Shown: positions 35,900-51,100 of the stretch, piece after piece
Numbering within the stretch: the stretch's first letter is position 1
Layout: the number at the start of each line of letters is the position of its first letter
Assembly (NCBI GenBank): GCA_018894105.1
Contig: CM032126.1
Coordinates: forward strand, 24,712,391 to 24,776,390
Reading direction: 5' to 3'
DNA length: 64,000 bases
From: Jacaranda mimosifolia
Taxonomy: Eukaryota; Streptophyta; Magnoliopsida; Lamiales; Bignoniaceae
Program-made: the position numbers and the translations under genes
Notes under the pieces: model-generated
What the model saw: only the letters and a program-made list of their open reading frames with translations
Database searches by the model: none
What the model was told of the DNA's origin: nothing

Positions 35900-37210
35900 G
35901 AGTCCGTCTAGTTTGATTATGGTGTTGGGGGGTGTATTGTTGCATAAGGACTATGATCTTGGCAGTGGCCTTCTAAATTTGGATTTCTTAAAGGAAAGTC
36001 ACTTAAGAAGACTGAAACGATCTTAGATTTGCTTAAATGTCCTCCAAGGTCCATTAATTTAGAGGATTTTGAGAATATAGTTGATTTTAAGGGCTTGAGC
36101 GAGTTTACTTCAATAGAGGCAGAGAGCAAGGAGAGTGTTGTGCTATATAGAATTAGTTTTCACAACCACAAGGTGGATGTTGCCAATTCAAATTGTGATA
36201 GCAGTTTGTCTAAGGGGGAGCTAAGAGTTTGGCATGTGAAAAAAAGGTATATCAGTTTTGTCCTCCCTACCATGAGGGAATATATATGTATCCTCCTAGA
36301 GATATGCTTCACAGTCTTTATACGGTATTTTCCTAGTGGTTTACCATTTCTCCTCATCCCTTTGTGGAGACGATGCAAAAATCAAGTTTTGTGTCAGTTC
36401 GCCTCTAACTCGTTCATGTACTTTGCATGCTTTTGCCATCAATTCGAGGTATTAGAGCTTTATCTGAATATTGAGAGTTTTCATACACTCTTTAGTAGGT
36501 GTGCTCTTTAGTAAAATAGGTGTCTAATGACTCTTATTTTTATTTCTATCCTCAGCCAGACTGTAAGTTCCTAGAAGGGTACGCTTCCTTGCTTCTCCCT
36601 TAGTAAGAGAAGTACTTTTTATATTACACAACAAATGAGTTTTTGATTGAGCAAGGTAGTTTGCTTAGACTAGTCTTTCTATATAGGTTTCTTGCACCTT
36701 TCAAGTGTGCTTCTGTGAGGCTAAATTATTTGAAATTTATTGCTCGTTCCTATTATTACTTGATACTTACCTTTATTATTCAGTTTTTTGATATATATAT
36801 ATATATGTTTATTTTATGGTGTGCATCTTTCGTGGTTTTTGGTCTTATCCTTTTTCTTTGCAGGAAAAAAGCTTGACATTAATGTCATATGCTTTAAGAA
36901 GCATGCCCAGGGAAAGACACATATGGGTTTATTGACCATGTGAGGGGACTAGCAGAGGGTGGCCTTCCAGGAGTCCTCTTCATTGATCTGGATTTCCCTT
37001 ATTGTCGCTCTATGAAGGATGCTCGGCCTCATTAATTATCACTTCCTTTTCCTTCTCTTCCCCCTAAGGCTCACTTGGAGAACTCTCCTCTTGCTGCACC
37101 CAACAAGACGTTACAAAGTTGATCATGGTTTTGTTCTCATTTAGGTTAAATCACTATATGGGGATTAAATCCTTTCGAGATGCATTCTAGAGTTCTTTAT
37201 TCTAAAGTAG
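35900..37210 (+). pseudogene. remnant of a plant 'gypsy-type transposon' protein gene
   Basis: The plus-strand ORF at 36,029-36,511 (160 codons) contains RVWHVKKRYISFVLPTMREY, then PSGLPFLLIP, then FMYFACFCHQFEVLEL and FHTLFSRCAL. This order resembles the N-terminal domain of the abundant plant 'putative gypsy type transposon' proteins (Transposase_28-like: a leucine-proline rich LRFPLHPF block, then a SNS-LACFVHLCE-like block, then a LF-FF block). Related-looking broken sequence continues to about 37,200, with a serine-proline-rich patch near 37,040-37,090. No terminal repeats were found. The family call is from remembered motif order only. Confidence 0.4.
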
Positions 37211-37521
37211 GATAAGGTTTATAATTCATGATGACTAAGTTTTTTTCATCTTGAGAAATTCGATGAATTTATTGCTAAGTGGCTCGACTAAGTTGTGCTC
37301 TCTTGCTTTATAAAATACACATATTGGTTTATCGTATTGGCTACTTTGGTGCAAATTCTCAATTTCCTAAATGTGTTTCGGGAGTAGTTGGTTCGCTATA
37401 GCACAAAGGTTCATTCGGGAGTAGTTGTTTAAAAGCCCCTGTTTAATTCAAAGGAATTTTCGGTAATATAAACTTATTTTGTTCATAATTTCATTCGATA
37501 TATACATATATATATATATAT

Positions 37522-37844
37522 GGGGCTAATATCAACTGACCCCCTTGTGATAATTAAAATAGACAAAACACTTTCATATGATAAAAACAAAACAAAAAAT
37601 CAAAACACCACCATTTATTTATAAAAGTAGGCAAAACCCCTCTATTATGAAGGAAGCGGCGTGCATTTTAAAAAATATAGGATATTTATTTATAGAAATA
37701 GGCAAAAGACCTTTAATCACGCATGAGACGATGTGCATGTTATTAAAAACATATGATGGTGTTTTTTTTTTTTGTTTTTCTTAATATAATAGGGGATGTT
37801 CTGCCTATTTCAATTATCACAAGGAATCAAATTATATTAGTCAT
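37522..37844. mobile_element. MITE with ~45-bp terminal inverted repeats
   Basis: The left end GGGGCTAATATCAACTGACC continues into cccttgtgataattaaaatag. The right end, reversed, reads ATGACTAATATAATTTGATT and continues ccttgtgataattgaaatag. The arms match over about 45 bp with some ten differences. Both sides sit in (AT)n runs, so the target duplication cannot be read. Inside are two imperfect copies of a ~90-bp unit (tttatttata-aa-taggcaaaa...). No coding capacity. Confidence 0.75.
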
Positions 37845-39116
37845 ATATATATATATATATGATATTATTTTAATTATTCCTTTTATATTTTCCTTACTGA
37901 TGGCTATTATAGTCTTGGGATCCACTAGGCTCCACTAAACTACTTAGTTCCCTACATCTGACAATCGTTAATGACCGAACATGGTATTATTGGAATTGTT
38001 TTGAACGAAAGCATTCATAATTAGACAAAGATCATGAAAATTCAAAACAAGCATACATCCCTCTAACTGTAGATTTGTCCTAATTAATATTGCAGGCTGC
38101 ACTTGCAGGGCCGAACCATACAATAAATACACGATGCATGCCCCCATAATTAGACACATCACCAACCATCTTCATCAACATTAGTTTATCTAAATGGATT
38201 ACTTTATTATTATTTTTTTCCCCCAAATAATGTTATCTTTCCAACAGAAATAATCTAAGCTAATTAAATTATCAATTAAACTCAACAATTTTAAACTCTA
38301 TACTACTAATTTTTTAAATTATAACTTAAATATTTTATGTAAAATGATAAACATATGTAAATGTATTTAACATATTTATTCAATTTCCAGACTAAATTCT
38401 TTCCCTACAGTTCTGTTTATTTTGAGTTTTGAAAAAATAACATTTATCAAGAATATAGATTAAAACTTACAATATTACTTTTTAGAATTAATTCATTAAC
38501 TAGAGATCCTTTTTTTCTTGAACAATTTTAACCAAATATTTAAAGAAACAGACATCCTTAATCCATATAGATACTTATTTCCTAGAATTCGGGCACCTTA
38601 GTCATGTAACTTGGTTTATTTTTTACGCGTCCTTCAAAACACAGGTCTTTAATTTGTACATAGCATTTCTAAAATATTAATACATTTTATCCACATTTCA
38701 TTGGAAATTTTGAATTTATGATCAAAGAGAAGAAAGGTGAATTCAAAATATTTCATCCGTATAAAACTTTTATCACATGCAAAGATGCACTACTTGCACA
38801 TGAAAAATGATTACTGGAAAGATAGATTACGAGAAGCAGAGGCAAGTTTTATTCCAGATGAAAAATATCCTTTATAACCTCTACAATTTACCTTATCCCG
38901 TAACAAATACTATAATATACATAATCACCAGCGAAAATAACCCCTTTTTCTTTTTTTTTTGGTCGGAATTACACAATTATACGCTTCTTTGGAGGGATAG
39001 GAAAGAAGGGAAGAAAAATCAATGGTTTAATGCGAAAAAACTAATGCTACAGAAACAAAGCTGAATGGCTAAAACGCCACAAATACCTATAAATGATATC
39101 AAAATTTTAGAGATCA
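37845..39116. other. spacer and 3' flank of NAA35 gene
   Basis: AT-rich, no gene. The part adjacent to 39,116 should be the 3' untranslated region of the minus-strand NAA35 gene. An 85-codon ORF at 38,807 has no domain. Confidence 0.4.
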
Positions 39117-42100
39117 TCAAGACCTCTTCACAGCAGCAACAGCAAAGTGTGGATGGTGAATAAATTCAAAGGAAATTTTAAGTGATGGTTCAAGACTAGT
39201 CCCCAGCCGACAAAGAAGGTTTAGCGCAACACAGTTATGTTCTGCCACCTGCTCTATCCGCCGCAGCTCTCCCATTCTCTCTGGATCATTACCAAAATTA
39301 CTACGTAGCTCTTTTGCAATCTTCTGAGCATCCTTAAAGCAGTTATACACGGACAGTGTCTGCCAAGTAAGATGCCGTTCAATAATTTACACGACAAGAA
39401 GATGGGTAATTTTTTTCTTTTAAGCAAGTTGGTAAATCAAAAAGACTTACAGAGAAACGAGCATGAGCTGTAGTCTCCCTGAACGAAAAGTAAGAGGCAT
39501 GATCAGGAACGCAAGCTCTCTGTAACAGCTCAAAGTGCTGGATAAATCTCTGGGAAAATTGTAAATATATTCATCAAAATGGCACCACTTATGCTGTGAC
39601 TACACAGAATACGTAAGTAATAAACTAAAAGGCAAGAGACTCTAGACTGAACAAAGTACATCTCTACTGGGTATTGCATTTATATCTCTAAGCCCCAGAA
39701 TTTTGGGCAAGGGGAAGATGAGGTCATTTTCCCTGCCAACCCACTAACTAATAACATTATGAGTGAAATAAGATATGAAGTTTCAAAAGGATAAGTTGGC
39801 CGCTTGTAAGTGTAGCATTAATCTTCGAATTAAAAGTATTAAAGTGCAAACTTGAACAAGTTGAAGAAAGATACCTCCTGCTCACTGTTGAAAGGACCCC
39901 CACAGAGAAAGATTTTGTTTTCATTCCTTAAAGAAGCAAGCATCTGAAATTTTTGAAGAAGAACAACAGTTAAGAGGTAGTCACTCAATTTAGACTCTGC
40001 CCATGTTTTACCCAATTGGGCAAATAATTATAATCCTTTAAAGCTGAGAAAGAAGATAAGTCCTCTGACTGTTGTTAAACTAATGCATAATGGGGACCAC
40101 TCCTTACTCATAAAATAATTGAAAATTTAGGCCCAATTATATGATTACTGTTCACAGTTGATACTTAATAAGCATAGACCTCCAAAGAAATCTGTTTTTA
40201 CTCACTCTTCACGATGATCCACATTTATTCCATCCGATCATTTTACTCACACTCTTTCTTATCAATCCATATTCATCATAATCTTTTACTAACCCTTTTA
40301 TTATAACCATAGTTTGCCTCACCATAAATCCAACCCAACTGCAACTTGTCTAACACCACCAGGAATCAAACAACAAATGATCTCACGTTACATGTTGAGA
40401 AAATGAATCAGACATTTATTGCCAGAGGAAAATTACCATCATAAGACCTTCCGCAACATATATATAGCACTGGAGTAACAAGACTGTAGGTGGAATCTGA
40501 TAGTCCTTTCCCACATCCTTCACAAAATCTCTCTTCTTTTTTGATTTTCGTCTACCTGCTTAGGAAGCAGAAGGGTTGATAAACTTAATAAGAAACATAG
40601 GAAATAGCAAACCGAAGTTATAAAATATCACCGTCTGACATGAAACAATATTTTAGCATCTAAAAAGTGGAAAGAACATCCAGCAGCTCATTGTCACAGT
40701 CATTATGGCAAGTCTCCCGTTATGCTCTCTTGCATCTGTTACGCACTATGTGCATCTATTATTGCATTACGTCCAAACGCTTTAGAATAAGCAAAACTGC
40801 AGTTCATGAGCCATCCTCTATGACAGCTAAAGTTGTTTGTTATGACCTATCAACACCAAGTTTGCCCAATACTAGTCCTGGAAGATCCTACAATCAATTT
40901 ACCTAGAAACAGCAGCATAAATTCTCATAAAATTATCTTCTCTAACAGGATTTCAGGCTTACAAAAGTGAAGCATGACAGATAATTTGCAATTAGCATAT
41001 GATAAAATTTGCAAATCCCTTGCACTCCCCTCAATGTTACATGAAAAGAGAGAATTATACTCACTAGAGTCATTGCCCAGCATCATTTTGAGATGAGTTT
41101 TCTCAGCAAGTTTGAGCAGTATAACATAAATGTACCAATAGACCATGCAATATTCACTGGGAGAATATAGCTCTAACTCAAAGCCCAGCACGAGGAAACG
41201 CAAAGCTATCCAATATGTTTGCTCCTCTACCCATATGAGGATGTGTTTGCAGATCTTTAAACAGATGTTCTGCAGCAAGAACAACAATTACCAGGGATGA
41301 AGATGCATACGAACATCAATATTCTTATCAATATAATTAAGACAAGGAATAACCACACAAAGGTGTAGATAACAGCATCATACACGATGCAACTTTAACA
41401 GGTCTTATTCAACAGTCATTTTGTAAACAGGGATATTTCCTCCCTCTGTCCCTCAGCACAGCCATGTTGCAGAAAGCAAAAGGCCTTGATGGAATAGCAA
41501 AATATAGCAACTCGTAATATGCCAAGATGAGGAAACAGTAGTAGAAAATAAAAGTATGTCCTAGAAAGAAACCGTGGAAATAGTTGGTGGAAAGTGACCA
41601 AAACATTGAGTTGGCATAGAATCGAATACTCTTACATTTCACTGATATCCTTAGTAGAAAATGTTTACAGAAAGAGTACGAAAAAATGCTTTCAGTAAAA
41701 AGGTAAACTTAACGAAATAAGAACAAATGGCGTGGAACGCGAATTCTTTTGGAGTAGGCTGGGGAGGTGTGGGCATGATTGAGCATAAGATTCTAGAGTA
41801 TAGTTTGACCTAAATGTTCGAGCCATTAAGTTCTGGCCATTCGTTCTCTGCCACAAATTATGTAATTTGTCCATTCTAGCAACTGGCCTATGGCATCCCT
41901 CATCCTTCACCATAAATTCATCCACTAATATCATATGCATCTTGAGCTCATAAAGAGGCATCTCACTTCATCAATAGTTGAGAAACTTTTGTTCATAATC
42001 CATGCCTCAAGACTCCATAATGTTGAATTAGTATACAGGGTATTGGAATAGGAAGGGAAATACGAATATTTTTAAATCACTAGCTCCATGATATATCACA

Positions 42101-45100
42101 CAGTCGACCCATGGGTCAGCAGCACGCAAGCGAGAGTCTGATTCAAAATGGACTCCACTAGCAACTAATCTCTATTCATGCTCACTTTATGAAATTGGTT
42201 ATGCCAAGATGTTAGAGAAAGACATTGCACTCACTTATAAACCAATCTAAACTTCCCTCCCACAATCCATGTTCCAATCAATAATAGAAATTCCAAAACA
42301 ATTATTTTGTCGATTATAAATAAAAAAGTACACTGAATATAAGTGGAATGCCAAAAGAAACAGTATATGCCAAAATGATTTACCAAATTTAAAAGTAAAT
42401 CCACCAGTAAGCATAAAGGGGAAGAACCACAGGGAAAATTCATATTAAGATATTAAGTCTCTTAAAAGCACTAATTCGATCTGTGCCTTTTGCCCAGGCA
42501 TGAGTCAAATAAAATATAATCACAAAAGCATGCTTATGTATGGCATAACAACAATCAGGATTATGAACCATGAAGTTATGAAGGAAAAAAATTTCATGAG
42601 AATAAGGCGAATTTTCATTTTACAGTACAAAAAGATTAGAGGAATCTAACGAAATTCGACATAATAATATACACTTTGAAGTTCCACAATGCTTATAGCT
42701 GCAGCTCCTGGGTGACAATGTCCCTTTATCTATGAATTTTAATGCAGATTTACGTCCCCCCAAAAAAGGACAATAATTTCTAGAATGAAGATCACCAAAG
42801 CCCCATGCCACCTGGGGAAATGTCTCACATTTGTTTTCGTAATGAATGTGGAACATCCCACCCACCCATCCACCGGGTTTGTGGGTTTTGTTCTTCACTT
42901 TCCTTTTTCTTTTGGAAACTTGGTAGGCCAACCATTGTGGGCTGCAAATTTTCCTGACACTTACTCAACAACCAATTGTTGGTTGTTTGAGTGTGCATTC
43001 GTGGAATCTATGAATGTCCTATATTAAACGAGAGTTGCTGTATTCTTTACCAGAAACCAATTTGGAATTTTAGAAATCGGTTTGGCATCCTAGATTGGTT
43101 TATATTCCAATGGGATCTCCAGGAGATAGGAAAATTAGCCTTGTTTCTTTCGTTGCAACCAATGAAATGTTGCAACAAGCAAAAAAAGGGCCCCATCCAG
43201 GAGTTGTAGTCAAGTTTAATGGATAAGTAGTTTGACTTCAATTTCTCTAATAATAGTGTACCTGTCAAGAATTCAAGTTTGATTTGTTGTCCTTATTTTT
43301 ATCATTAACTCGAGCTTGGAGAAAAAATCTCGTATTGTATCTGAATATACTTTGGTTTTTTAAATTAATTAAGTAATTTTGCTCCACTGGTTCTTCAGGT
43401 TCCTTTGAGGGGTTCTCTTATGTAAATTTGTGGCTCATTTTTACATATGCTATATTCTCTTGGTATTGGTATTTGTTTCGCTTCCTAAATCCATTTAACA
43501 AAAGAATTAATACTCACACAACCAGGTTAACATAACACATCTTCCCTCATAACACATGATGTTTCAGAAAAGCTATGATTAAAATTCCTAGACGTGTATT
43601 CCTATTTTGTGACGAAATAATCATTTGCAATATGCTCAGTGATCATTGTTTCCCAGAGAGAACTTAAAATCACTAAACAAGACAACAGTTCCATCCTACT
43701 TATGAAGTATGGACAGCATCAATGAAGAAGCATCTAGTAGGTATTAGATCAACGATGCGAAGAGAAATTAGTAGGTTCACAAAATTATACACTGTTCTGC
43801 ACCTGGGTCTGACAATGTAAATATGGTTTTCCCTAGTTAATGCAAAATAGAAGGAAACAAATAATAATTTGAATCATTTTTTAAACCCAAAGTTACAGAA
43901 CTCTCACTATAACAATCCTACTTCTCAAGTTATTAACGAATTATCTGAGTAAATGGTACTAAATAAATTACAGGATAATGACAAGTGAAAATGACGTGAT
44001 ATTATGATCAAAATACATGCAAACATTTACCTGATCAATGGAAGTGCTTGTGATATCCCCAAACTCCTTTCTAAAAGCCAACTCAAGCTGTTTAAGAAAA
44101 TTGCAGATAATACAAACATTAATCAGCTCCTGGGAAAGATTAGTGATCAAAACAAAGAACTCAAATCTAAAATGACCACAGCTTGTCAATCAAGGTGAAA
44201 CAGGTAGGGCATTTTTTTTTTTTTCATTTTGTTGAATCTTATGTTTAGAAGATCGGGATAATTATATTTTATGAGAATGCTTCGAAAACACAAATAATTC
44301 CCAGTACAAACTACAGTGTCTCAGCAGCATATCACTGTTTACCTCCTAACATATAACATCTCCAGAATATTAACCACTTCTGATGTTCAGACTACATATA
44401 TTCATTAAAACAACTACCAGTCCATTTTTGGCACTCGATCACTTAAATTAATTGAGGTAAAACTCCATAAGAGTTGCTATCAATATCGGTATTTTGAATA
44501 TCATAAATTTGCCACAAGTTGTAAATATTCACATGGTGTAAGTATATATATATATATATATTAACGTGTGTATATATAATTTAAGTACATATGTAAGTAC
44601 CATGGAGTATGTATGAGTTAGCATACCTTTGTTGACAAATATCTGATTTTAAACATGTATTATACATGAATTATGCATATTATCATCTTATAGTATATGT
44701 ATGCATGTTTAGATGTCGGTGTATATCAAAATGTTTTAATATTTACTATTCATATATAAAATATATATTTATGTGTATCTGTGTCATAGTTAAAATAAAA
44801 ATTATGTTATTTGCTATTGTGCATAGTTTAAATGAGCCTACGACTACAATTGTAGTACAAAATGGGTACCATATTCATAATAAGAAAAAATTTATTCTAG
44901 TCCACCAACTATGTACTTAAGCGAACCAAACAAATGAATGGGAATGATTGCATGATTTTGTGGTCAATTTATATCTGTAGCTAAAGAATAGAATGGGAAG
45001 CACATTTCAGGTGGAATCCTATTCTACTTCGACTGGTCTTTCCAAAATGTGCCTTTAAATGCATGACAAGGTTGAGATGAACATTCCCCATTGCTTGGAA

Positions 45101-48100
45101 CACAGCTCAATCATGTTCCACCAAGTGTCAAAATCTTCCATCACCTGCACCTTAGCAGTCCCACCAGCCCCACACACACCACCTGTATGTTTCCCTGTGC
45201 ACACCAGGTTGCAATTGCCAATTGCACACAAATACTGCATACTGTCTAATCATTGTAAGCACAGCTGCACAAAACCGCAATTGGCTCACAGCTTTCCACA
45301 CAGCCGCACAAAACCGCAATTGGCTCACAGCTTTCCACACAGCCCAATAGCACATTTGATCAATCTTCCGCGTTTCAACATGGTCCCCAGCCCACAAGTA
45401 CAAACAAGACTTAAACCCATTGTGCCAACAACACTATGCAGCACCCTAGCCAATGTACTACCATCTTGGGTACTAGATTGATGGATCCACGGCTCGAGGC
45501 CAATCTTGGTTGGCCCATGATGAAAGTAGGGTCCAGCTAGGGTATACCTATCCAAGTGCACTTGAGCCAAAACATCCTATGATACCCTAGAGGGACCATA
45601 TATTGCACCACAACCCATTGTAGCTGACTATACTTTTGTGACAACATTGCAATCATACCAACCTATCTCCCAATATAGGCACCAACTTCATCTTCCGTTT
45701 CCTATACAATCTTTATGATGTCCTTGATTTATTCCACATCTAAACCCGAAACATGTTTTCAACTCAAACTTGATTGCATGGAGTTACCACCTATTTGTCG
45801 CTGATGACCATGCAACAGGGCATCACCCTGCTTGTTTAAAACCTATGCCTGCTTCAAATGAATAAACTTAGTATGTCGTGCTGCCAAATAGCACATGTCT
45901 TGACACCAGCACTGAACTAATCTTCAATGTCGCACCATATAAACACGTGTCACCTAATAGCGTGCAAGCTTGCCATGAACGTACCCTAAGCTCTAAGGGG
46001 CTAAAATACCACCACAAAACAATTATGCATGTCTAATCAACAATCTTCCACCTGCTGAATACCTAACAAGGCCGACTTAATTAAAGGTTGGGAAAGAAAA
46101 ATTACCCAAAATAATAAATAAACATGGGATATTATACTTAGCGGGGTGTTAATATAAAAATTTTGAATTTCAGAGGGGCAAATATGTAATGATTAAGTAG
46201 CTTTCGACCACTCACGCATAGTGGTAATGGTCATTGATCACCACCAACTCAACCACACCTTATAGACACACAATACTTGTTAGTAATCAAATTTGTAACA
46301 TCTCCTCTTAATTTCCTTTTCTGTTTTCTTCTTGTTTTCTCTTTCATTTTTTTCTTTATCTCCTTTCTGAATTTTCACTTTCTCTTCCCATGTTCCTTCA
46401 TTGGCACCAGGGCAGCCACAATAGTGCTTCCATTTCCACACTCTTATTTTCCACATCTTTTGTTTCTATTTTCCTTCTTGTTTCTCTTTTCTTTCTCTGC
46501 TGAAATGCGTAACACATGGATACACTCGCATAAATGGTAGGTTTGATGGCTTGGGAGGAAAAGGGGAGGGTGGCAGCTTGGGATGGTGGGTAACGTGGGT
46601 TTTGATGATTTTCACAATTATTTAGTTAATAGGGGTATATTGTCAATGCTGTTCAGATATTTTGAGGCTCATTTTGTTTTCAGGAAATTGTTGAACTTAC
46701 GGTAAATTGATCATTCATCACTGTCATTTAAGTTTTTTAACAAAACCTATATGAAAGGTTTTAGTATTCTCAGAAAGAGAGGGGTATAGTGGAAACAGGT
46801 CATTTAGAGCCCTTTGGTTTTATTTCCATTTCCATTTTTCATTTCCATCATTTCTAAAATTTAAAAAGTTAGTTAGTGGAAATGAGTTGAAAATGAGTTT
46901 GTATTTGGATGAATTGTTGGAAAGGTAATGATAATGTTGGTTTTAATAGGTTGCAGGTGGAGAGAGAGAGGATATATAGGTTATTGGAAAATGTGTTTTG
47001 AAAATGAAAATGAAAATGATGTTGGGTAAAAATGTGTAAAAAGTGATGTGTTTTATTCTTGGAATAGTGGAAAATGTGAAAATGGAGTGTGGAAATGAAA
47101 CCAAACGGGCTCTTAGATTAACTGTAAACTGTTTCCTCATATCACACTGCTGTCTCCACAACAAGTTTAGGAAACATAAATGGAACCAATGCCCCTCAAA
47201 ATACTGTCAAAGAAATAGAATCATACCCATGATTACAGCTTAAACCTAAGGAAAACTAGACCTTCACAAATTTTTTGGTTTATATTTTCAGAAGTTATAT
47301 TCTTATATATTATTCCATCCCATAGTTCTTGATAATAGCTTATTCGTGTGTTTTCTTAGTTCTTCTCAAAAGGCCATAGTTTAACAACACTTTTCAGCAT
47401 CACAGGCTGGGATTGTACTATCCAAAAATCAAATCATTGGAAAACCCTGCATTACAGAGCAGTGTCCTCAGACCCCAGGGGAATATAAAAATTATACATT
47501 TTATTCTGTCCCCTTAAAGACCTCTCCCAGTTTCAGTCCTCAAACACATGACACCAGTTGTGTGGTCAACTGATCGATGAACTACATCTCTCTATGGGAA
47601 TCTAATTTAAGAGAACATATGAATACTATCCATGAATGCCAATGTTAATCCTTGAATTGTGACCCAAAATGTCCCTATCATAACAGTGCACTTAAAAGGG
47701 CTTAATAAACCACCAAAGTGATAAGGCTAAACAACTACAGCCATTGGAAGAAGCGATGTTCAATGCAGTTCCTCTGGCCATCTACATGCAAGGACTTAAA
47801 ATATTAAAAAGAACACACGCACACACAGAACTCATGATACAAGAAAGAAAAATCATAAATAGTCAACAATCCTTGAGAAGCCAACAACCTCAGGCCAAAT
47901 CTAGAACAACAGATTGAAAAGGCAAATTCAGTCTTTAAGTTGACCATCAAATAGAATTGAATTCAACTCAAGAAAGCCTAATGTCATACTAAAAGCACTA
48001 TCACATGATTTACATATCAAACCTTACCATAATCTTTCCATTTTCTTTAGTGAAGAATTCCAGAATCTTGAAGAGTATTAGAAGATTTTTTGGAGTAATT

Positions 48101-51100
48101 GATGATTTGATAGAGGATTTTTAGGAGTAACTGAGGCATTGTTTAGTGCCTTACTTCATGCCTTCTAGTTTCCTTTTGTAGACTTAGAATGTATATATAA
48201 ATAGGCTGCTGTAAACAATGTAAAAGACAGAAAAATAAGATCAGTTTCTTCTCAGATTTCTTCATGGTATCAGAGCCAAAATTAGGCTCTGATGGTCTTC
48301 CCATCCATCCATTTTTTTTTCAGTCCAAAACAAAACACTAGCCCTTTATTTAAGTCTCATGATTTCCCAATCAAATAAGGAAAAGGAAACCTAGAACTTA
48401 GTGGCTGTTTAGAGTTTCATGGCTGTATCAGACGTGAAAAGAAAGCCATCTAGTGAAGCTGCCTTCTTTATAGTAAAGATCAAGTTTGTGGCTGCAAAAG
48501 ATGTTCAATCAAGGACCTTCTCCTACTCAAGTCATATCAACTGGATTGACTGTCCAAAAAGGTACTTTTTTGACTGCCCTGCAGTCTAAAACCAAAGCTT
48601 CATCCATGTGGATCGTCGACTCTGGAGCCTCAGATCACATGACAGGTGATGCTTCTTTATTTCATGAATACAGCCCATGCCACAAGAATTACAAAGTCAG
48701 GATTGCAGATGGTTCTCTTTCTACTGTGACTGGGATTGGAGAAGTGATCATCTCAGGGTCACTAACCATCAAATCAATTTTATTAGTTCCAAATTTAACC
48801 TGTAATTTACTTTCCATCAGTAACTTACCAGAGATTTAAACTGTGTTGATAAATTTTCCTCCACCCATTGCTTATTTCAGGATTTGGATTCGGGGAAGAT
48901 GATTGGCAAGGCTAAGGAAAATGGAGAACTCTACCAGATTATGGCACATGATCAAGTTGATATAGTGAAAAAATTCAAGTTGACCAGGTTTCCTCCTCTA
49001 TGGCCAATGATACTATTTCTGGTTCACACACATTTTCCTCTTCAAATAAAGAACATATGATTATGTTATGGCATCTTCGTCTAGGTCATCCAAACTTCAT
49101 ATACTTGTCAAAGTTGTTTCCTTCATTGTTCATCAATAAAAATCCAAAAAATTTCCAGTGTGAGGTTTGCCAGCTATCAAAGCACTGTCGTAGTTCTTAC
49201 CCTCTCCAAAATTACAAACCCTCACAGCCATTTTCTGTTATCCACAGTGACATTTGGGGACCTTCTCGGGTTCGAAACATTAGAGGCAAAATGGTTTCTA
49301 TCTTTTGTTGATGATCATACCCGAATTACATGGGTATTTCTCATGAGAGAAAAATTAGAGGTGGGAGTCATATTCAAAAACTTTCATTCTATAATTAAGA
49401 ATCAATTCCATGCTAAAATTCAGGTGTTTAGAACTAATAATGCTAAAGAGTACTTTAATGCAACTCTTGGAAATTATCTTTTGGAAAATGGCATTATTCA
49501 CCAAAGTTCTTGTGTTGATACACCTCAACAGAATGGGATAGCCGAGAGGAAAAATAGACACTTGCTTGAGGTTGCCCGATCTATCATGCTTACTAGTAAT
49601 GTCCCAAAACATTTTTGGGGGGAGGCTGTCCTGACAGCAAAGTATTTGATTAATAGAATGTCCTCAAGAATGCTAAAGTTTGACACACCTTGTCATGTTT
49701 TATCTAAAGCTTTTCCCCAAAATCGAATTGTCACAAATATTCCTATCAAAGTTTTTGGGTGCTCTGCTTATGTCCATGTTTACTCTCATCAAAGAAGCAA
49801 ACTTGATCCAAAGTCTGTCAAATGCCTCTTTCTTGGCTATTCCTCTCACCAAAAGGGATACAAATGTTACTGCCCCTCTACTCGAAAGACTTACAACACC
49901 ATGGATGTAACTTTTCTTGAAAATGTTCCTTACTATCTTAAATCTCATATTCAGGGGGAGGTGAAGCAAGAAGAATATCTTTTTTGGGACATTCCCAAAC
50001 TCGATGTTCCTGAATTTCCTGTAAGTTTCCCGAAGCAGAGCCTCAACCTGTGGTTGAACCCTCAGTTCCTACTTTTACTCACAATTCTCAGGGAGGAAAC
50101 AAGGAGCTTAAAGTTTACTCAAGATGCCGGAAGGACCCTCAACCAGTGGAATTGCAAATGCCTCTTGAGCCTTGCCTAACAAATGCCCCGAATCCAACTC
50201 CCGTCGAAGTTGTTCAAGGTAACACAATTCCTTGTTCCTCCGCAGATGATTTATGTTTAACTAATGATCTCCATATTCCTATTGCCCATAGAAAAGGGGT
50301 TAGAACTTGTACTCAACACCTTATTTCACATTTTGTTTCCTATGAGAAGTTGTCTCCTAGCTTTCGAGCATTTGCCACTAATCTAGACAGGATTAAAATC
50401 CCAAGCTTCATACAAGAGGCTCTGCAGCACCCCAAGTGGAGAGAGGGAGTAAATGAGGAAATTAAAGCATTGCAAAAGAATGGGACTTGGGAACTCACCC
50501 AACTACCTCAAGGTAAAAATTCTGTGGGATGCAAGTGGATCTTTAATATCAAATATAAGGCGGATGGCAGCATAGACCGCTATAAAGCAAGATTGGTTGC
50601 GAAAGGTTTCACACAAACCTATGGGATTGATTACCAGGAAACATTTGCTCCTGTTGCAAAATTGAATACAATCAGGGTTTTGTTATCATTAGCAGCCAAT
50701 CTTGATTGGAGTTTGCATCAACTTGACGTTAAAAATGCATTCCTCAACGGAGATCTTGAAGATGAAGTTTACATGGAAATTCCTCCAGGTCTAAAGTATC
50801 CCAATAACAGTAACCAAGTATGCAGACTTCGAAAATCTCTCTATAGACTAAAGCAGTCGCCAAGAGCTTGGTTTGAGAGATTCACTAAGGCTATTAAAAA
50901 ACAGGGATACTCACAAGGGCAGTCAGATCATACCCTATTCATCAAGAGGCTCTCAAATGGTAAGATCACAATTCTCATAGTCTATGTTGATGATATTGTT
51001 GTCACAGGAAACCATGATGAGGAGATATCTCGATTAAAGAAAACTCTAAGTAGGGAGTTTGAGATTAAAGACCTTGGGACTTTAAGGTACTTCCTAGGTA

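Noticed and set aside
42620..43268. Overlapping small ORFs on both strands and a short hairpin (aacaaccaa-ttg-ttggttgtt) near 42,968
   Set aside because: No domain and no element boundary; the hairpin is too short to call a microRNA or terminator.
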